The notes under the pieces: generated by a model
Seen by the model: the letters and a program-made list of their open reading frames with translations, nothing else
What the model was told of the DNA's origin: nothing
Database searches by the model: none
Part shown: positions 31,701-41,559 of the stretch, one piece after another
How the letters are laid out: each line of letters starts with the position of its first letter
Position numbering within the stretch: the first letter of the stretch is position 1
Assembly (NCBI GenBank): GCA_963575745.1
Contig: CAUYUJ010004531.1
Span: 1-64,000 of the forward strand
Source: Prorocentrum cordatum
Lineage: Eukaryota > Sar > Dinophyceae > Prorocentrales > Prorocentraceae
Reading direction: 5' to 3'
DNA length: 64,000 nucleotides
Program-made: the position numbers and the translations under genes

Positions 31701-32432
31701 TTCTCCTCCCTGTTCGCCTCCCCATCTTCCTCCTCCTCCTTCTTCCTCCTCCCGCTCCACCTCCTCATCATCCATCCTTCATCCTCACTCCTCCTCCTCC
31801 ACCTTTTCGTCGCACTCCTCCCCCTCTTCTTTCTCATCGTGCGTCCTCCCTGCCCCCATCTCATCCCTCCTCCCCCTCGGGGTGGGCGGCGCGTGGGGCG
31901 GGGGTGAGGGGGGGTGGGGGGGGGGGGGGATGGGCGGGGGCTTGGGGCGGCGGCCATTCAGCCAACGAAAACATATGAGAACTGGCGGTGAGGAAAAACG
32001 GAACAAGGGGGTGCACAGAAACCAACATAGACGATATAACCACCGCCCCGTCATCATCGCATCGCCATTACCGCCGCAGCCGTCGGCATCAAAACCAATG
32101 AAAGGAGAGAGAGAGAGAGAGAGAGTCAGAGAGATATATAGAGAAACAAGAAGAGAAAGAGAGAGACGGAAGGGGAGAGAGAGAGAGAGAAAGAAACAAC
32201 AGAAACCGAAAGAGATAGATACATGCAGAAAGGGAGAGGGAGAGGGAGCCCGATTTAGAAATAAACGCCCCAAAAAAGCCACCAGTGGAGACATGAGATG
32301 CAGGCTTCTCCCACTGACGGCCCTGTCCTTGGACAGGAATTGGTACGAATGCAAGTTGAAGGCCTTCCTGGCCCCGTGCTTCGACACGTGGTCGAGGAAA
32401 GCCGTCGCCAAGGTCACCTCGTCCACGGTCAT
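25741..32432 (-). CDS. Dinoflagellate repeat-family protein with a GALWVHLP/VILMC domain; multi-exon
   Basis: Best-supported exons (minus): 32432-~32315 (MTVDEVTLATAFLDHVSKHG), 31663-31578 (acceptor CTCCAG; VELLIKLMPDCECCNFTVLR; GC donor), ~31085-31015 (RFEDPNKPAKVRAGSLADKI), 30354-30294 (acceptor GGTTCAG; ATSELSPEETASMEYFMHLM; GC donor), 29863-29780 (acceptor GCCGCAG; KRQIVLAKPRPAKKDFGVAD; GC donor), 27288-26549 and 26281-25741. The 740-bp exon starts after GATGCAG with GVSRSHQSKILAMAPAMFVA and contains MKPFDPNEAEHDI, LKPTGALWVHLPHDTW, HENLRLKRTVILMCFGWLRG and GMRSHSLQRKYTDF. It ends GTCAG|GTGCGT, and the next exon begins C-GCA-AGT after CAG, a perfect phase match. The last exon is Pro/Ala/Ser-rich and stops at 25741 after DLGFMIKKFKK. 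From memory the 740-bp block is a very common unannotated dinoflagellate family; its fold looks methyltransferase- or nuclease-like, but that is only an impression. Whether exons above 29.7 kb belong to the same transcript is inferred from strand and order. Confidence 0.7.
27790..29480 (+). other. Lower-GC insert with plus-strand ORFs inside the minus-strand gene
   Basis: Within the large gap between minus exons at 27288 and 29863, the plus strand has an ATG ORF at 28055-28426 (MQLSKASDPHVYFQGKICRS...KLPARFLVPSDLGG) overlapping, in another frame, a W/Y-rich ORF with ATG at 28442 ending TAA at 28688 (NYCDEEKIYTKVWYTEYYDT, WFDPESGWPHPVVWYLSDTW). The two could be halves of one frameshifted reading frame. 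From 28690 to 29360 a degenerate repeat recurs: TCTGGGNTTCAAGGGACTCAA at about 29038, 29138 and 29338, with GGTTCAMT motifs between. Composition and opposite orientation suggest an inserted or retroposed unit. No family recognised. Confidence 0.4.
30396..30610. repeat. 20-bp palindromic satellite, AAACGTCAGCTGACGTTTCC
   Basis: About ten tandem copies of a 20-bp unit that is itself a palindrome (AAACGTCAGCTGACGTTT), with few variants (GGCGTTT, GTCAACTGG). Lies about 40 bp upstream of the 30354-30294 exon, i.e. in an intron close to its acceptor. Shares its core with the palindrome at 21738. Confidence 0.95.
31300..31480. repeat. GGA tract in intron
   Basis: GGGGGA/GGA purine tract at 31300-31425, then GCAGCAGCAG and a short TATATATAT run. 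No gene. Confidence 0.8.
31880..32260. repeat. Intron: G-rich tract and GAGA repeat
   Basis: A GGGGTG-rich block at 31885-31945 and a degenerate GAGAGA/GAAAGA microsatellite at 32100-32250, in the intron after the first recognised exon. Confidence 0.75.
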
Positions 32433-32459
32433 GGCCGCGGCGCCCGAGGAGCAGGAACG

Positions 32460-32690
32460 CGGAGAGGGGAGGCGCGAACCCCAAGGACCTCCCGAGGTCC
32501 TACGGAGGACCTCCATGAGGTCCTCCAGACCTCCACGCGATGCCCTCGATACTGGACCTCCCGAGGCGCCCCCGAGGTTCCACCGAGGACTTCCCGAGGT
32601 CCTCCCGAACGTCCAAGGTTTCCCCGAGGGCCCGAAGCCCCGCCGAGGACCTCCCGAGGTCATTATGGGTCTTCATGGATCACCCAAAAT
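32460..32690. repeat. Degenerate GAGGTCCTCC inverted/tandem repeat
   Basis: GAGGACCTCC / GAGGTCCTCC units repeat in both orientations (CCCGAGGTCCTACGGAGGAC, CTTCCCGAGGTCCTCCCGAA). Each unit is a small palindrome. Vocabulary similar to family J. Confidence 0.6.
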
Positions 32691-33229
32691 GGTTCTCTCG
32701 GCAAGGGGATACCACCCTTTGGAGAAAGGATCATCTTCGCCCTCCTCCTCCTCTTCCTCTGTCCTCCCGAACCTTCTGGAGAAACCCTGGGAAGGGGAAC
32801 AGGCGCGGTGGCGCACGGGCGCGAGAGCTCAAATTGAGCTGCGGTCGCACGACGAATGCACGAACCAAGGCGAGAGCTCAAATTGAGCTCAAGTGAGAAC
32901 GGCCGAATTCATGACAAAAAGGGCGGCTGCTTGTCAGCCGAAGAACGAAGTGAACAGGACTGGGCATGAACGTGAGGGAGCACATGCGCTTGAGATGCGA
33001 TTAAGAGGGGGAGGCGGAGGCGGAGGGGAAGGGGGAAGAAGAGGAGGAGTGAGAAGGAGCAGAAGGAGGACAAGGAACATGATGAGAAGGACGAGAAGAA
33101 GGAGAAGGAGGAGAAGGAGGAGGAAAAGGAGGAGGAAAATGACGAAGGGTGAGGCAGAGGCAGTGAGGACGACGTTATGAGCGGGGGCCATATGGCAAGG
33201 AAGAACAGTTTTTTTGTCCTGAGCCACCT

Positions 33230-33459
33230 TCAAACCCTGGCGTAGTACTCTCGGTACGGCAGCTCCTGCACCTTGGTGTACCACGCACGGCGATCCTCGC
33301 CGTCGCTCACCCACTCCATGACCATGGTGTGGGAGTAGAATCCCTGCGAAGGGGGGACCATCACGATGCTCAAGGCTGGCTGCCCTGGCAGCCAGCCAGC
33401 ATCGAAACGCCACCAGCGCCCGACGCCGCCCCCGACGATCACCAGAACGTCGGGGCAGC
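33230..33459 (-). CDS. C-terminal exon, unknown protein
   Basis: The acceptor CCTTCCCAG is followed by CPDVLVIVGGGVGRWWRFDA, GWLPGQPALSIVMVPPSQGF, YSHTMVMEWVSDGEDRRAWY and TKVQELPYREYYARV, then TGA at 33230-33232. Hydrophobic beta-like start (VLVIVGGGVGRWW) and aromatic-rich end. No family recognised. It ends about 800 bp before the first recognised exon of the next gene on the same strand, consistent with co-directional packing. Upstream exons are not resolved. Confidence 0.6.
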
Positions 33460-34145
33460 CTGGGAAGGGCCGAGGCGAGGCAGTCGCCATCGTCCTGTCG
33501 ACCCAACCTCGATTCGGCGTCCTCCTCCCCCTGGGGCCTCTCAGGGGGAGGCCGTGACCGACGTCGCCAACCTCCTGCAGGCGCCATGGGTGCCCGAGGC
33601 CAAGAGGGCCCCTGGTCCTGGACACCTCGGGCTCCAGGAGCAGGCACATGCACCGCGGCATCTTGAGCCAGGGGGAGGCTGGAGCGAAAGGGAGGAGGTA
33701 GGGAGGAGAATGGGAGGGAGGGATGGAAATGGAAGGAGGGACCCTTAAGAGATCAGGAGACAACACGACTTGATAAGGCAAGTAACTGTACGAAGAAAAG
33801 AAAGTAGAAAGGTGAAGAACAAAGGAGCACTATCAGAAGAACAGGGATACGACGCAGACGACAGGGGACGCATTCCATGACAAAGAGATACAAAAAGGGT
33901 ACGACAAGAGGATACGTGAGCATGACGGCGACGCATCCTAGGAACTCTCATCATCAACAGCAACCCAAACACCTTCAGAAACCATCAAGATAAACATTGT
34001 CAAACACCATCAATGAGCTGAACTGATATGTTTGCCACCTTCGTAACCATAAACCTATTGTGTGCATATGTTCAACATGCTGTCGTCAACGTCATCGGCA
34101 CAGTCATCATGATCGTCATATGTTCGACGGGATGGCTAGAGGAGG
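33460..34145. other. Unassigned sequence upstream of the 33.2 kb exon
   Basis: 33500-33690 has an open minus frame (RGPLGLGHPWRLQEVGDVGH), possibly coding. 33700-34145 is AT-richer with no feature. Confidence 0.3.
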
Positions 34146-34149
34146 CCCT

Positions 34150-34375
34150 GAAATGGCGGCATTGCCGCTAGCGAAACTCGGTAGCGACGGACCTGGATTT
34201 CGGTAGCGACGCCGCGCTGAAATCCAGTATCGCCGAACAAGAATCCAGTAACGGAGTACCGGAATTCACGCGCCGATTCAACGGTTCACGCGTGGATCTC
34301 GATACCGGATCTCATCGCTGGATTCCAGTATTCCAGTAACGACCGGCTCCGCTACCACGCTACCGGGTTTGGGCG
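34150..34375. repeat. Family I repeat (GGTAGCGAC / ATCCAGTA motifs)
   Basis: CGGTAGCGAC, GAAATCCAGTATCG, GGATTCCAGTATTCCAGTAA and CGCTACCACGCTACCGG occur in direct and inverted order. Vocabulary shared with 10352-10560 and 43516-43716. Confidence 0.65.
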
Positions 34376-34404
34376 GTCGCGGATGATCAGGGCCCCTTTT
34401 CATG

Positions 34405-34560
34405 ATGAATTGGGGGGGGGGGGAGGGGTTCGAACCGGTAGTGACCCCCCCCGGTTTTCCGGAGGGGGGGGGGGGGAGGGGTTCGAACTGGTAGTGACCG
34501 AATATGGGTGGGGAGGGGTTCGAACTGGTAGTGACCCCCCCCGGTTTTCCGCCAGCAGCG
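34405..34560. repeat. Three-copy tandem with GGTTCGAACYGGTAGTGACC
   Basis: GAGGGGTTCGAACCGGTAGT at 34432, and the T variant at 34481 and 34513, each with GGTTTTCCG or a G-run between. Poly-G runs of 12-13 precede two copies. Each unit holds the palindrome GGTTCGAACC. Confidence 0.85.
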
Positions 34561-34859
34561 GTAGAACACGCTCTTTCAATTATCATGAGCACCACATGGC
34601 AGCATGACTCATGACCCTCCCTCAAATTCTTCGTGCCCATTTTCGCATGATATCTTCTGCCCGGCGCCAGCTGTGTCTGTGGGGATCGAGAATATTGTTG
34701 TGGGCTGAGGGATTCCGCTCTGAGCGGCTAGGATCTGCTTATCGATCGGTCGGTGGGCCTGGGTCCATGGTTCGATGTTGTCGATGACATGCTTATGAAT
34801 CCACGGTGGGCTTTTGTTCCTGTGCTGCTAGCCTCATTTGCTGTCCCATGTTCGCTTAC

Positions 34860-35480
34860 CTTGACGTACGCACACACGCGCGCGTGTGTGTGTGTGTGTG
34901 TGGTGGGTGGGGGTGGGTGGGTGGGTGGGTGGGTGGGTGAGTGGGTGCGTAGCGATCACCTACGGGCGTTTCTGTTATGTCTGCTACACCTCGCCAGACT
35001 GATGCCAATCCGATGCGATCTATTCCGTGGTTAAGGATGAGGAACACATTCTGCGCGTGTAGAACGCGCTTCCACGTGTAAGGTTGTAAGTCCTGTCTGT
35101 GCGTGCCCTGGCTGCCATGTGGTTGCGGACTGTCGCCATCAGCGCTTTGGAGAAACAAGCGCGCGCGCACGCGCACGCGCGTGTAAGTGTGTGTGTGTGG
35201 GTAACGCGCAACGCCCGCAGCTGGTGCTCGACTACTGGACTCCTGTTCCGCCGCGTGGCCCGACACCGACGCTCGCAGAACGCCTGGGCGATCAACGACA
35301 GTTCCGAAGGTAAGCCAGCCCACATTGTTTGCAAATACTCAGCAGAGGCTTTCTGGGGCCAGGTTGGGGGGGAAGCTAGAGGGGGAGGGGGACGGGGGAG
35401 CGCCTGGGTTTCACGTTCAGAGCATTTTTCCAGATATTGGCTTTCTGTCGTCACGGGATGAAGAGAAGGAGGGGGAGGAC
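34860..35480. other. GT/CG microsatellites and unresolved sequence
   Basis: CGCGCGTGTGTGTG at 34876-34902, GGGTGGGTGGGT to 34945, GCGCGCGCACGCGCACGCGC at 35159-35182. The frame at 35220-35310 (plus) reads TRNARSWCSTTGLLFRRVAR but is not defended. Confidence 0.5.
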
Positions 35481-36044
35481 GGTGCGCGGGAGAAGAGAAG
35501 GAGGAGGAGGAGGAGAGGGGGGCTAGGAGCAGGAGACGAAGAAGCAGGAGGAGGAGGTGGAGGAGGAGGAGGAGAAGGAGAAGCATGATGATGATGATGC
35601 TGATGATGATAAGGATGCTGAGGATGATGCTGATTATGATGATGACGATGTTGATGACGCTGCTGTTAATGATGATGCTTACGATGCTGATGATGATTGT
35701 GATGATGCTGATGATAATGCTGCTGCTGATGATGAGGACGATGCTGATGCTGCTGATGATACTGCTGATGATGATGGTGGTGGTGATGATGCTGCTGATG
35801 ATGATGCTGATGACGATGCTGATGATGATGATGCTGATGCTGACGATTTTGATGATGCTGCTGATGATGATGACGATGATGATGACGATGATGATGATGG
35901 CGACGCCGATGATGATGTTGATGGTGATGCTGATGATGATGCTACTGCTGAGGATGATGATTCCGATGATTGTGATGATGCTGCTGATGATGATGCTGAT
36001 GATGCTGATGATGACGATGATGACTATGATGATGATGGTGATGG

Positions 36045-36081
<37 letters not shown>

Positions 36082-36215
36082 TACGATGATGATGTTGATG
36101 CTAATGATGTTGATGATGATGATCATCATGATCATGATCATGATGCTGATCAAGATTATCATGATAATGATGATGCTAATGCTGTTGAAAATGATGATGT
36201 GTATGCTGATGCTGC

Positions 36216-36300
<85 letters not shown>

Positions 36301-36395
36301 AGAAGGGGAGCGAGGAATGGAAGGATGAAGAGGAGGAGAGGGAAGAGGAGGAGGAGGAGGAGGAGGAGGAGGAGGAGGAGGAGGAGGAGGAGGAG
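35480..36395. repeat. GAT/ATC trinucleotide microsatellite of about 715 bp with GGA flanks
   Basis: 35583-36297 is nearly pure GAT with GCT and other single-base variants, flanked by GGA tracts (35490-35580 and 36330-36395). All frames are open (Asp, Met or Ile runs). Not considered coding. Confidence 0.9.
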
Positions 36396-36565
36396 CTATG
36401 GCGCTACGGCGGACGCGCGGTGCCCAGGTGCTGGCCGGGCCGCCCCACCACACTCACCAAGGGAACGTCATCTCCGACCTTGGCGGGAGCCCTCTCTCCC
36501 GTCGGCCCAGCGCCTCCCGACCCTTTTGTGGTCGGAGGCCTGCGCTTGCTTTTCCAATTGCGGGC

Positions 36566-36732
36566 ACACCTTAGGCGATGCCTAAGAAAACTTGAATGTT
36601 CGGCCAGAGTCTCGATTATTCTTAACGTTTCAAGGTAAATCCAAACATTTTAATAGAAATGTTGGGTTTTTATTCAAGTTCTGAGACTATGAATTTCTTG
36701 ACCCATGATTTCTTGAGCATTTCGCAGGGTGT
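36566..36732. mobile_element. Family M TIR element, copy 1
   Basis: Begins ACACCTTAGGCGATGC and ends, reversed, ACACCCTGCGAAATGC, a 16-bp imperfect terminal inverted repeat. The 167-bp body (CTAAGAAAACTT, GGCCAGAGTCTCGATTATTC, GGGTTTTTATTCAA, CTGAGACTATGAATTTCTT) is shared with copy 2 at 39775-39947. AT-rich against a GC-rich background. Confidence 0.85.
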
Positions 36733-36744
36733 ACTGGTGACCGC

Positions 36745-37030
36745 AAAGTTTCCGCAGACAGTGCAAAACATCACATCACGCAATTCAGATGCTGAGTGGG
36801 TCTCGTGGCGGTGGATCGCCATGGGATGCGCAGCGGGCCCAAAGGCAGCGACCCCAAGGCCCACAGAACCTGGCTCCTCATCCTCACGAGGCACGCGGCA
36901 CTGGGCAAGCCGCCCAGCGTTGCAGGGGCCGGGCCAAAACACAGGCAGGGGCACCTTCTTGCTGAAACGTGCAGAACAGATTCTGCACTTGAACAGGGTC
37001 GTTATCTCGGCAGGCGAGAGGCCCTGCTCT
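36745..37030 (-). CDS. Exon with paired CxxC motifs, dinoflagellate repeat-family-like
   Basis: The minus frame reads LSPAEITTLFKCRICSARFS, KKVPLPVFWPGPCNAGRLAQ, HPMAIHRHETHSASELRDVM and FCTVCGNFAVTS. Two CxxC pairs (CRIC, CTVC) and intervening His suggest a zinc knuckle or ribbon. From memory, similar Cys-pair segments end many unannotated dinoflagellate repeat proteins. The frame runs on into the family M element, which supplies a stop. No splice site was fixed. Confidence 0.5.
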
Positions 37031-37078
37031 TCAGGACGCTCACGTCCGATCTGCGCACTGCTCGCACCAGCGCGCGTG

Positions 37079-37435
37079 CGGAGGAGGAGGAGGAGGAGGA
37101 GGAGGAGGAGGAGGAGGAGGAGGAGGAGGCGGACCTGGGCCGTTACTACACCCCCCCTTTGTCCGACCCGACACGCTCGACCGCCGCGCCGCTCCCCAGG
37201 AGGCGACGGCCCGGCGGGCGCGCATCCGGCTGCCCGCGCGCGCGTGGGCTGATCTGCCGCGCGCCCGCGGCCCGGTGCTGATGCTGTGGCGGCTGCGCCG
37301 GCGGCCCTCGCTGCGACGCCCGAGGTCGGGGGTACGGGGCCTGCTCCTCCGCCTCGTCCTTCCTCCTCCTCCTCCTCCTCCTCCTCCTCCTCCTCCTCCT
37401 CCTCCCTCCTCCTCCCTCCTCCTCCGACTCAATCA
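37079..37435. repeat. GGA tract, GC-rich spacer, TCC tract
   Basis: GGA at 37079-37130 and TCC at 37358-37430 face each other across a 228-bp GC-rich spacer, so a long GGA/TCC foldback is possible. The spacer (37140-37355) has no recognised gene. Confidence 0.75.
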
Positions 37436-38310
37436 CAGCGTTGCTCTTGAGGGAGAGGCCTTGGGAGAGCGGGGGGGCAGCGGCGACGGGCCCAGGGGAG
37501 AGGGTGAAAGGGGAGGAGGGGAGACGGGCCCAGGGAAAGGGGGAGCGCAGGAACAGGAGACGACTGGGCCATGGAAAGGGTGGGCGCAGAACAGGAGACG
37601 ACGGAGACGACGACGAACGAACGACGGGGACGAACAAGCCCCTCACACACGCCGAGACAGGGTCGGCGAATTTTGAAACGCACAGTTGGCCACCAATGAT
37701 TTTGCTTGACACTGTATTTTTGCGACGTTATATAAAATATTGCCTGTGAGTCGGGCGGCATGCGACACGGCACTCACTACGATCGGGATACACCGTTTAG
37801 CATACAGAAGGAATTCACCATCACGAGGTATAGATAATGCAATTGATACTGTACGTATCTGAACGTGTTATTCCTCTTGCCGTTGACGAGGTGGCCACCT
37901 TGGCTGGTCTTGGGACGCTGCCTGCTGCTGGCGTCCGAGGCCCGCATCGTGGCCGCGTTGTTTCTGCTCTTTGGTCGGCATTTGCACCGTCGTGGCGAGT
38001 TCCTCCAGTGGGTCGCGCTCGCCAAGGTTGCGCTCCAGGACGCCATCTCGGGAGCTCCCAGAAAGAGTACCGCCCCGTGCAGAGTGAGACATTCCCCAGG
38101 CCTGCGCCCGTTTAACCGTCCTGCCGTTTCCATGCGTAAATATCCGGCGTTTTGAGTTTCTCAATGCGGGGTCCCTGGTGGTTTGTGCATTTTCCCCAGG
38201 GCCGGGTCTTCACCCTGATTCTTTTCTCGACGGTCCCGGGGCCCTGCGAGGGCTCCCAGAGGCCGAAAATTGTGAAAAACTCCCTGTTTGAGTTTCTCGG
38301 AACGTTGGAG
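37436..38310. other. Unassigned sequence
   Basis: G-rich at 37450-37600. 37760-38160 has open frames on both strands without splice or domain support. 38165-38300 is a low-identity relative of the GGGCCTCTGAGAGG-type repeat vocabulary. Confidence 0.3.
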
Positions 38311-38315
38311 GTCTG

Positions 38316-38358
38316 AGTGGTGTGTGTGTGTGTGTGTGCGTGTGCGTATGCGTGTGCG

Positions 38359-38389
<31 letters not shown>

Positions 38390-38645
38390 TTGTGTGTGCG
38401 TGTGTGCGTGTGTGTGTGTGAGTGTGTGTGTGTGTGTTTGCGTGTGTGCGTGTGTGAGTGCGTGTGTGTGCCCCCCACACCTGTGGGCGGCGGTGACTTA
38501 TCGGAAGCGAGAGCTCGGACGAGGGGGCTCAAGAAAGCCGCGTCCCACCTCTGGCGGGTGTGTGTGTGTGTGTGCCCCCCCCCAGGGCGGCGGTGACTTA
38601 TCGGAAGCTATAGCTCGGACGAGGGGGCTCATGAATCCCGCGTCG
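38316..38645. repeat. GT microsatellite and a duplicated GGCGGTGACTTATCGGAAGC unit
   Basis: A GT/GTGC run at about 38320-38470. GGCGGCGGTGACTTATCGGA followed by GCTCGGACGAGGGGGCTCA occurs at 38486 and again at 38589, each next to a GT run and a CCCCCC block, so the GT run and unit were duplicated together. Confidence 0.85.
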
Positions 38646-39065
38646 GCCAGGGCTGCAGCCCCACGGCCGCATCAGAACGGGTATGTCCGGGGACCCAAAC
38701 ATCCCACCGATGTCTGCAGTTTCTCTATACAGTCGGACCGAGGTATATGATCGAGGTCGGGTCGGGGATGGTACCCTAGTGTTTTCTTGTTTGTTGGATA
38801 GTCTTGTGCATCCTGGGGAGGGTACCCTTAGATGTTCAGTTTATTTTGGCCGACGGAGGGTCTCATGTTCTTGATTGATTTTCTTCTGCCCGAGGTCTGA
38901 CTGTACAGGGGCCCTCAGAGTCTGGACCTTTTTTCCCCAGGGCCAGCTCTTCATCCTGAGCAGTTTTTACGGTTCAGGGGCTCGGCGTGCTACCCCCCCA
39001 GGGGCAGAACGTGCGCGAGACGAGAAATAGCCGCGTCGCGTTTCTCGAGGCTTTCGAGGCCCAGG

Positions 39066-39291
39066 GGTGCTTCGGCGGTACCTCTTTGGGCTCCCTGCCG
39101 TCCTCCTCGCCTCCTTCCTGCTGATCGTCGTGGTGCTGACAGGCTGGGCAGCCAGCCCCCTGAGCTCGCAGGTGCTCGGCCGTGGCGGCCGTGCCGCCAT
39201 GTTCTTCGGGATCTGCATCCTTGTGGCGCTGGCGTGGTTCGTCATGGTGAAGGTCTCATCGGGCGCCTCGGGTCAGAAGAGGATGAGATGA
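39066..39291 (+). CDS. C-terminal exon of a membrane protein (two TM segments)
   Basis: After GAGGCCCAG|GGG the frame reads VLRRYLFGLPAVLLASFLLI, VVVLTGWAASPL and AAMFFGICILVALAWFVMVK-VSSGASGQKRMR, then TGA at 39289-39291. Two strong hydrophobic helices (about residues 8-29 and 45-62) with a short basic tail. The parent protein is probably an integral membrane protein with a cytoplasmic or luminal C-terminus; the family is not recognised. Upstream exons are not resolved in the repeat-rich flank. Confidence 0.6.
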
Positions 39292-39417
39292 CGATGCCGT
39301 TGCCCTTCGCACGCCGCCAGGGATGGATTCGCCTCGAGGTTCCGGCCAGAAGGCACACCCGGAGAGGTCCGAGAAGTAGAGGTCTCGGTGCCTTTTTGTT
39401 CTACATGGGATGGGTGC

Positions 39418-39612
39418 GGGCCTCCCAGACGGGTTCTGAGTAGATGGGGTGGGAGGATGGCGCCGCCTCGCCGTTGCATTGGCGATGCGGCTCGATGTGG
39501 ATGGAGCCCGATCTTCTCCACGCAGGCGTCGCCGATGCATCGCCGGCGTTGCCGATGCATGGCCGATGCATCGGCGACGCTGCGCGATACTCCGGCCCCA
39601 CCTACTCGGACC
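39418..39612. repeat. Family D repeat with GATGCATCGCC palindromes and inverted ends
   Basis: Begins CCTCCCAGACGGGTTCTGAG-TAGATGGGG and ends CCCACCTACTCGGACCCCAC, whose reverse complement matches the start. The interior has CGATGCATCGCCGGCG and CGATGCATGGCCGATGCATC palindromes. Related copies are at about 55-132, 8720-8850 and 59972-60167. Confidence 0.7.
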
Positions 39613-39774
39613 CCACGTCGACAAATGGTCCTCGTCTGGGGGGTCACTGCATCGCGTCTCCAGAAAGTGCGAATGGTGTCTGGAAAGTGCTGCTGGTGCC
39701 CATGCCTGGCTCATGGCTGGCCGCGGCTGGAACCTGGAACTGGCCCCACTGACGCCTCCAGAATGTCGTATACT

Positions 39775-39947
39775 ACACCCTAGGCGATGCCTAAGAAAAC
39801 TTAAGTTTTCGGCCAGAGTCTCGATTATTCTTAGTGTTTCAATGTAGATCCGAAGATTTGAATAGACATTCTGGGTTTTTATTCAAATTCTGAGACTATG
39901 AATTTCTTAACCCTTGATTTCTAAATTTTAAGCATTTCGCAGGGTGT
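39775..39947. mobile_element. Family M TIR element, copy 2, between 20-bp direct repeats
   Basis: Starts ACACCCTAGGCGATGC, ends GCATTTCGCAGGGTGT (16-bp TIR). It is flanked by ACGCCTCCAGAATGTCGTAT at 39752-39771 and again, identical, at 39948-39967. The direct repeat is unusually long for a transposition target duplication. Confidence 0.85.
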
Positions 39948-40417
39948 ACGCCTCCAGAATGTCGTATCCTGGGCCCGCTTATCAATTGGCAGGCCCATTC
40001 CCCCTGGACCTTGGGGGATTTGGGGATTTGGAACTTGGTGCACTTGCACTTGCGGCCAGGAATCGGGCATCTTGGGACCACGTCGTTCCCACTAGTTCCT
40101 GTACCCAGGAATCGGGATCTCGGGACAGGCCTTGGCCAGCACAAACTGGCCGCCTGCCCGCTTGTCCTGGAGTTCTTGACGCCTCGCACCGCGCATCCTC
40201 CCAGCCCGTCCAGAAGCGAATGGTCCACGCGGATTGCCTCGAAAAGAACAGGTAATTTGAAGGAGCAGCGAACGAAAGAGGGGAGCCTCCCCAGGCAGCG
40301 CGAGGCAGGACCCGCCCGCGCGGCCCCCGAGTTGGCCCGGTGTGGGGCCCCTCTTGGATCCCCTGGCTTGGCTCTGGTGCGTCGGGGCCGTGGAGCTGGT
40401 CGGAGGGGCGGGGCCTG

Positions 40418-40544
40418 GCATCGCTCGGACGTGTGCATTTTTTTCCTTCGGCGAGGACCATCGAAGAGCATCCTTGACCATCTGGCAAAAAAAAACCACG
40501 CACGAGATCGAAAAAAACACGGGGAATGGACGTCCGAGCGATGG
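40418..40544. mobile_element. Family L foldback element, copy 1
   Basis: Left end GCATCGCTCGGACGTGTGCA; right end ACGTCCGAGCGATGG is its inverted partner. The interior has TTCCTTCGGCGAGGACCATC, an A9 run and GGGGAATGGACG. Copy 2 is at 42466-42588. Confidence 0.75.
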
Positions 40545-41140
40545 CGAGGGGGGGGGGCGCAGAGGGCCGGGCGGGGCTGGGGCCCGCGGTGCTCCTGGGG
40601 CCTGCGCTGCCCGTGGTGCCCACACGGCGCCTGCGGCTCCTGGGGCCGGCAGCCGCGGGTGGCCGCGGCTCCCGGTGTGCGCGGGCTCTCTGCCGCTCTG
40701 GCCGTCTGCAGGCCCCGTGCCTGTGGGGGCCGGGCGGCGCCGACACGGTGCCTGCGGGGCCTGGCGCCGTCTGCTGCGACGCCTGCGCGGGGCTGCAGTG
40801 CCCGCAGAGTGGTGGTGCAGGATTCGGAGGAGGAGGCGGAGGAGGAGGAGGAGGAGGAGGAGGGAGGAGGAGGAGGAGGAGGAGGAGGAGGAGGAGGAGG
40901 GGAGGAGGAGGAGGAGGAGGAGGAGGAGGAGGAGGAGCTCCCGTGGGCTCCTCTTGGGAGCCTTTGGGACGCTCTCGAGGGCCAGTCTCCTCTGAGGGAC
41001 CCCTCGGGCAATCTCTTCGCCATCCACAGGTGCCGGAGACCTGGCGGAAACCGAAGACGCGAGAAAGCGTTCACCGTTGAGCAGATGAACAAATACGTAG
41101 CACCCCGCAATTGCGGATAAGAGTGAGTCATCGTCCTCCC
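40545..41140. other. GC-rich possible coding block followed by a GGA tract
   Basis: 40560-40815 is GC-rich with plus frames open, but none is decisive. 40820-40935 is a GGA tract. 40950-41100 is unassigned. Confidence 0.3.
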
Positions 41141-41559
41141 ATTGTCGTCCTCCCCCTCATCGGCCTCCATCATCGTCCTCCCATTGTCGTCCATCATCAT
41201 CAATGTCCTCCCCCGCCGCCCCTCCTCGTGCTCCTCCTCCCCCTCCTCCCCCTCCTCCCCGTCCTCCCCGTCCTCGTCCACCTGCTCCTCTTTCTCCAAA
41301 TTCTCCTTACATCCTCTCTTCTTCCGCGTCCTCCTCGTTCCCTGTTTACTCCTCCTGCCTCCCCCCTCTTTTCCCAAGATAACGGCAACGCAATCCTTTT
41401 TCCCACTTTCTGCTTCCCGATTTCTCTGATCAAGGCAACTGGCCAGGGCAAAGTTGCTGGACGGGCTGGTGTGGATGCGCGGGGCTTGAAAAGGTCGTTG
41501 CGGGCTCAGACGGCATGCAAAAATCTGCCGCCGCGCTTGTGCGGCATTGGTTTGTTCAG

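Noticed and set aside
35557-36585. Poly-Asp / poly-Met / poly-Ile ORFs
   Set aside because: All frames of the GAT microsatellite are open. Composition alone explains them.
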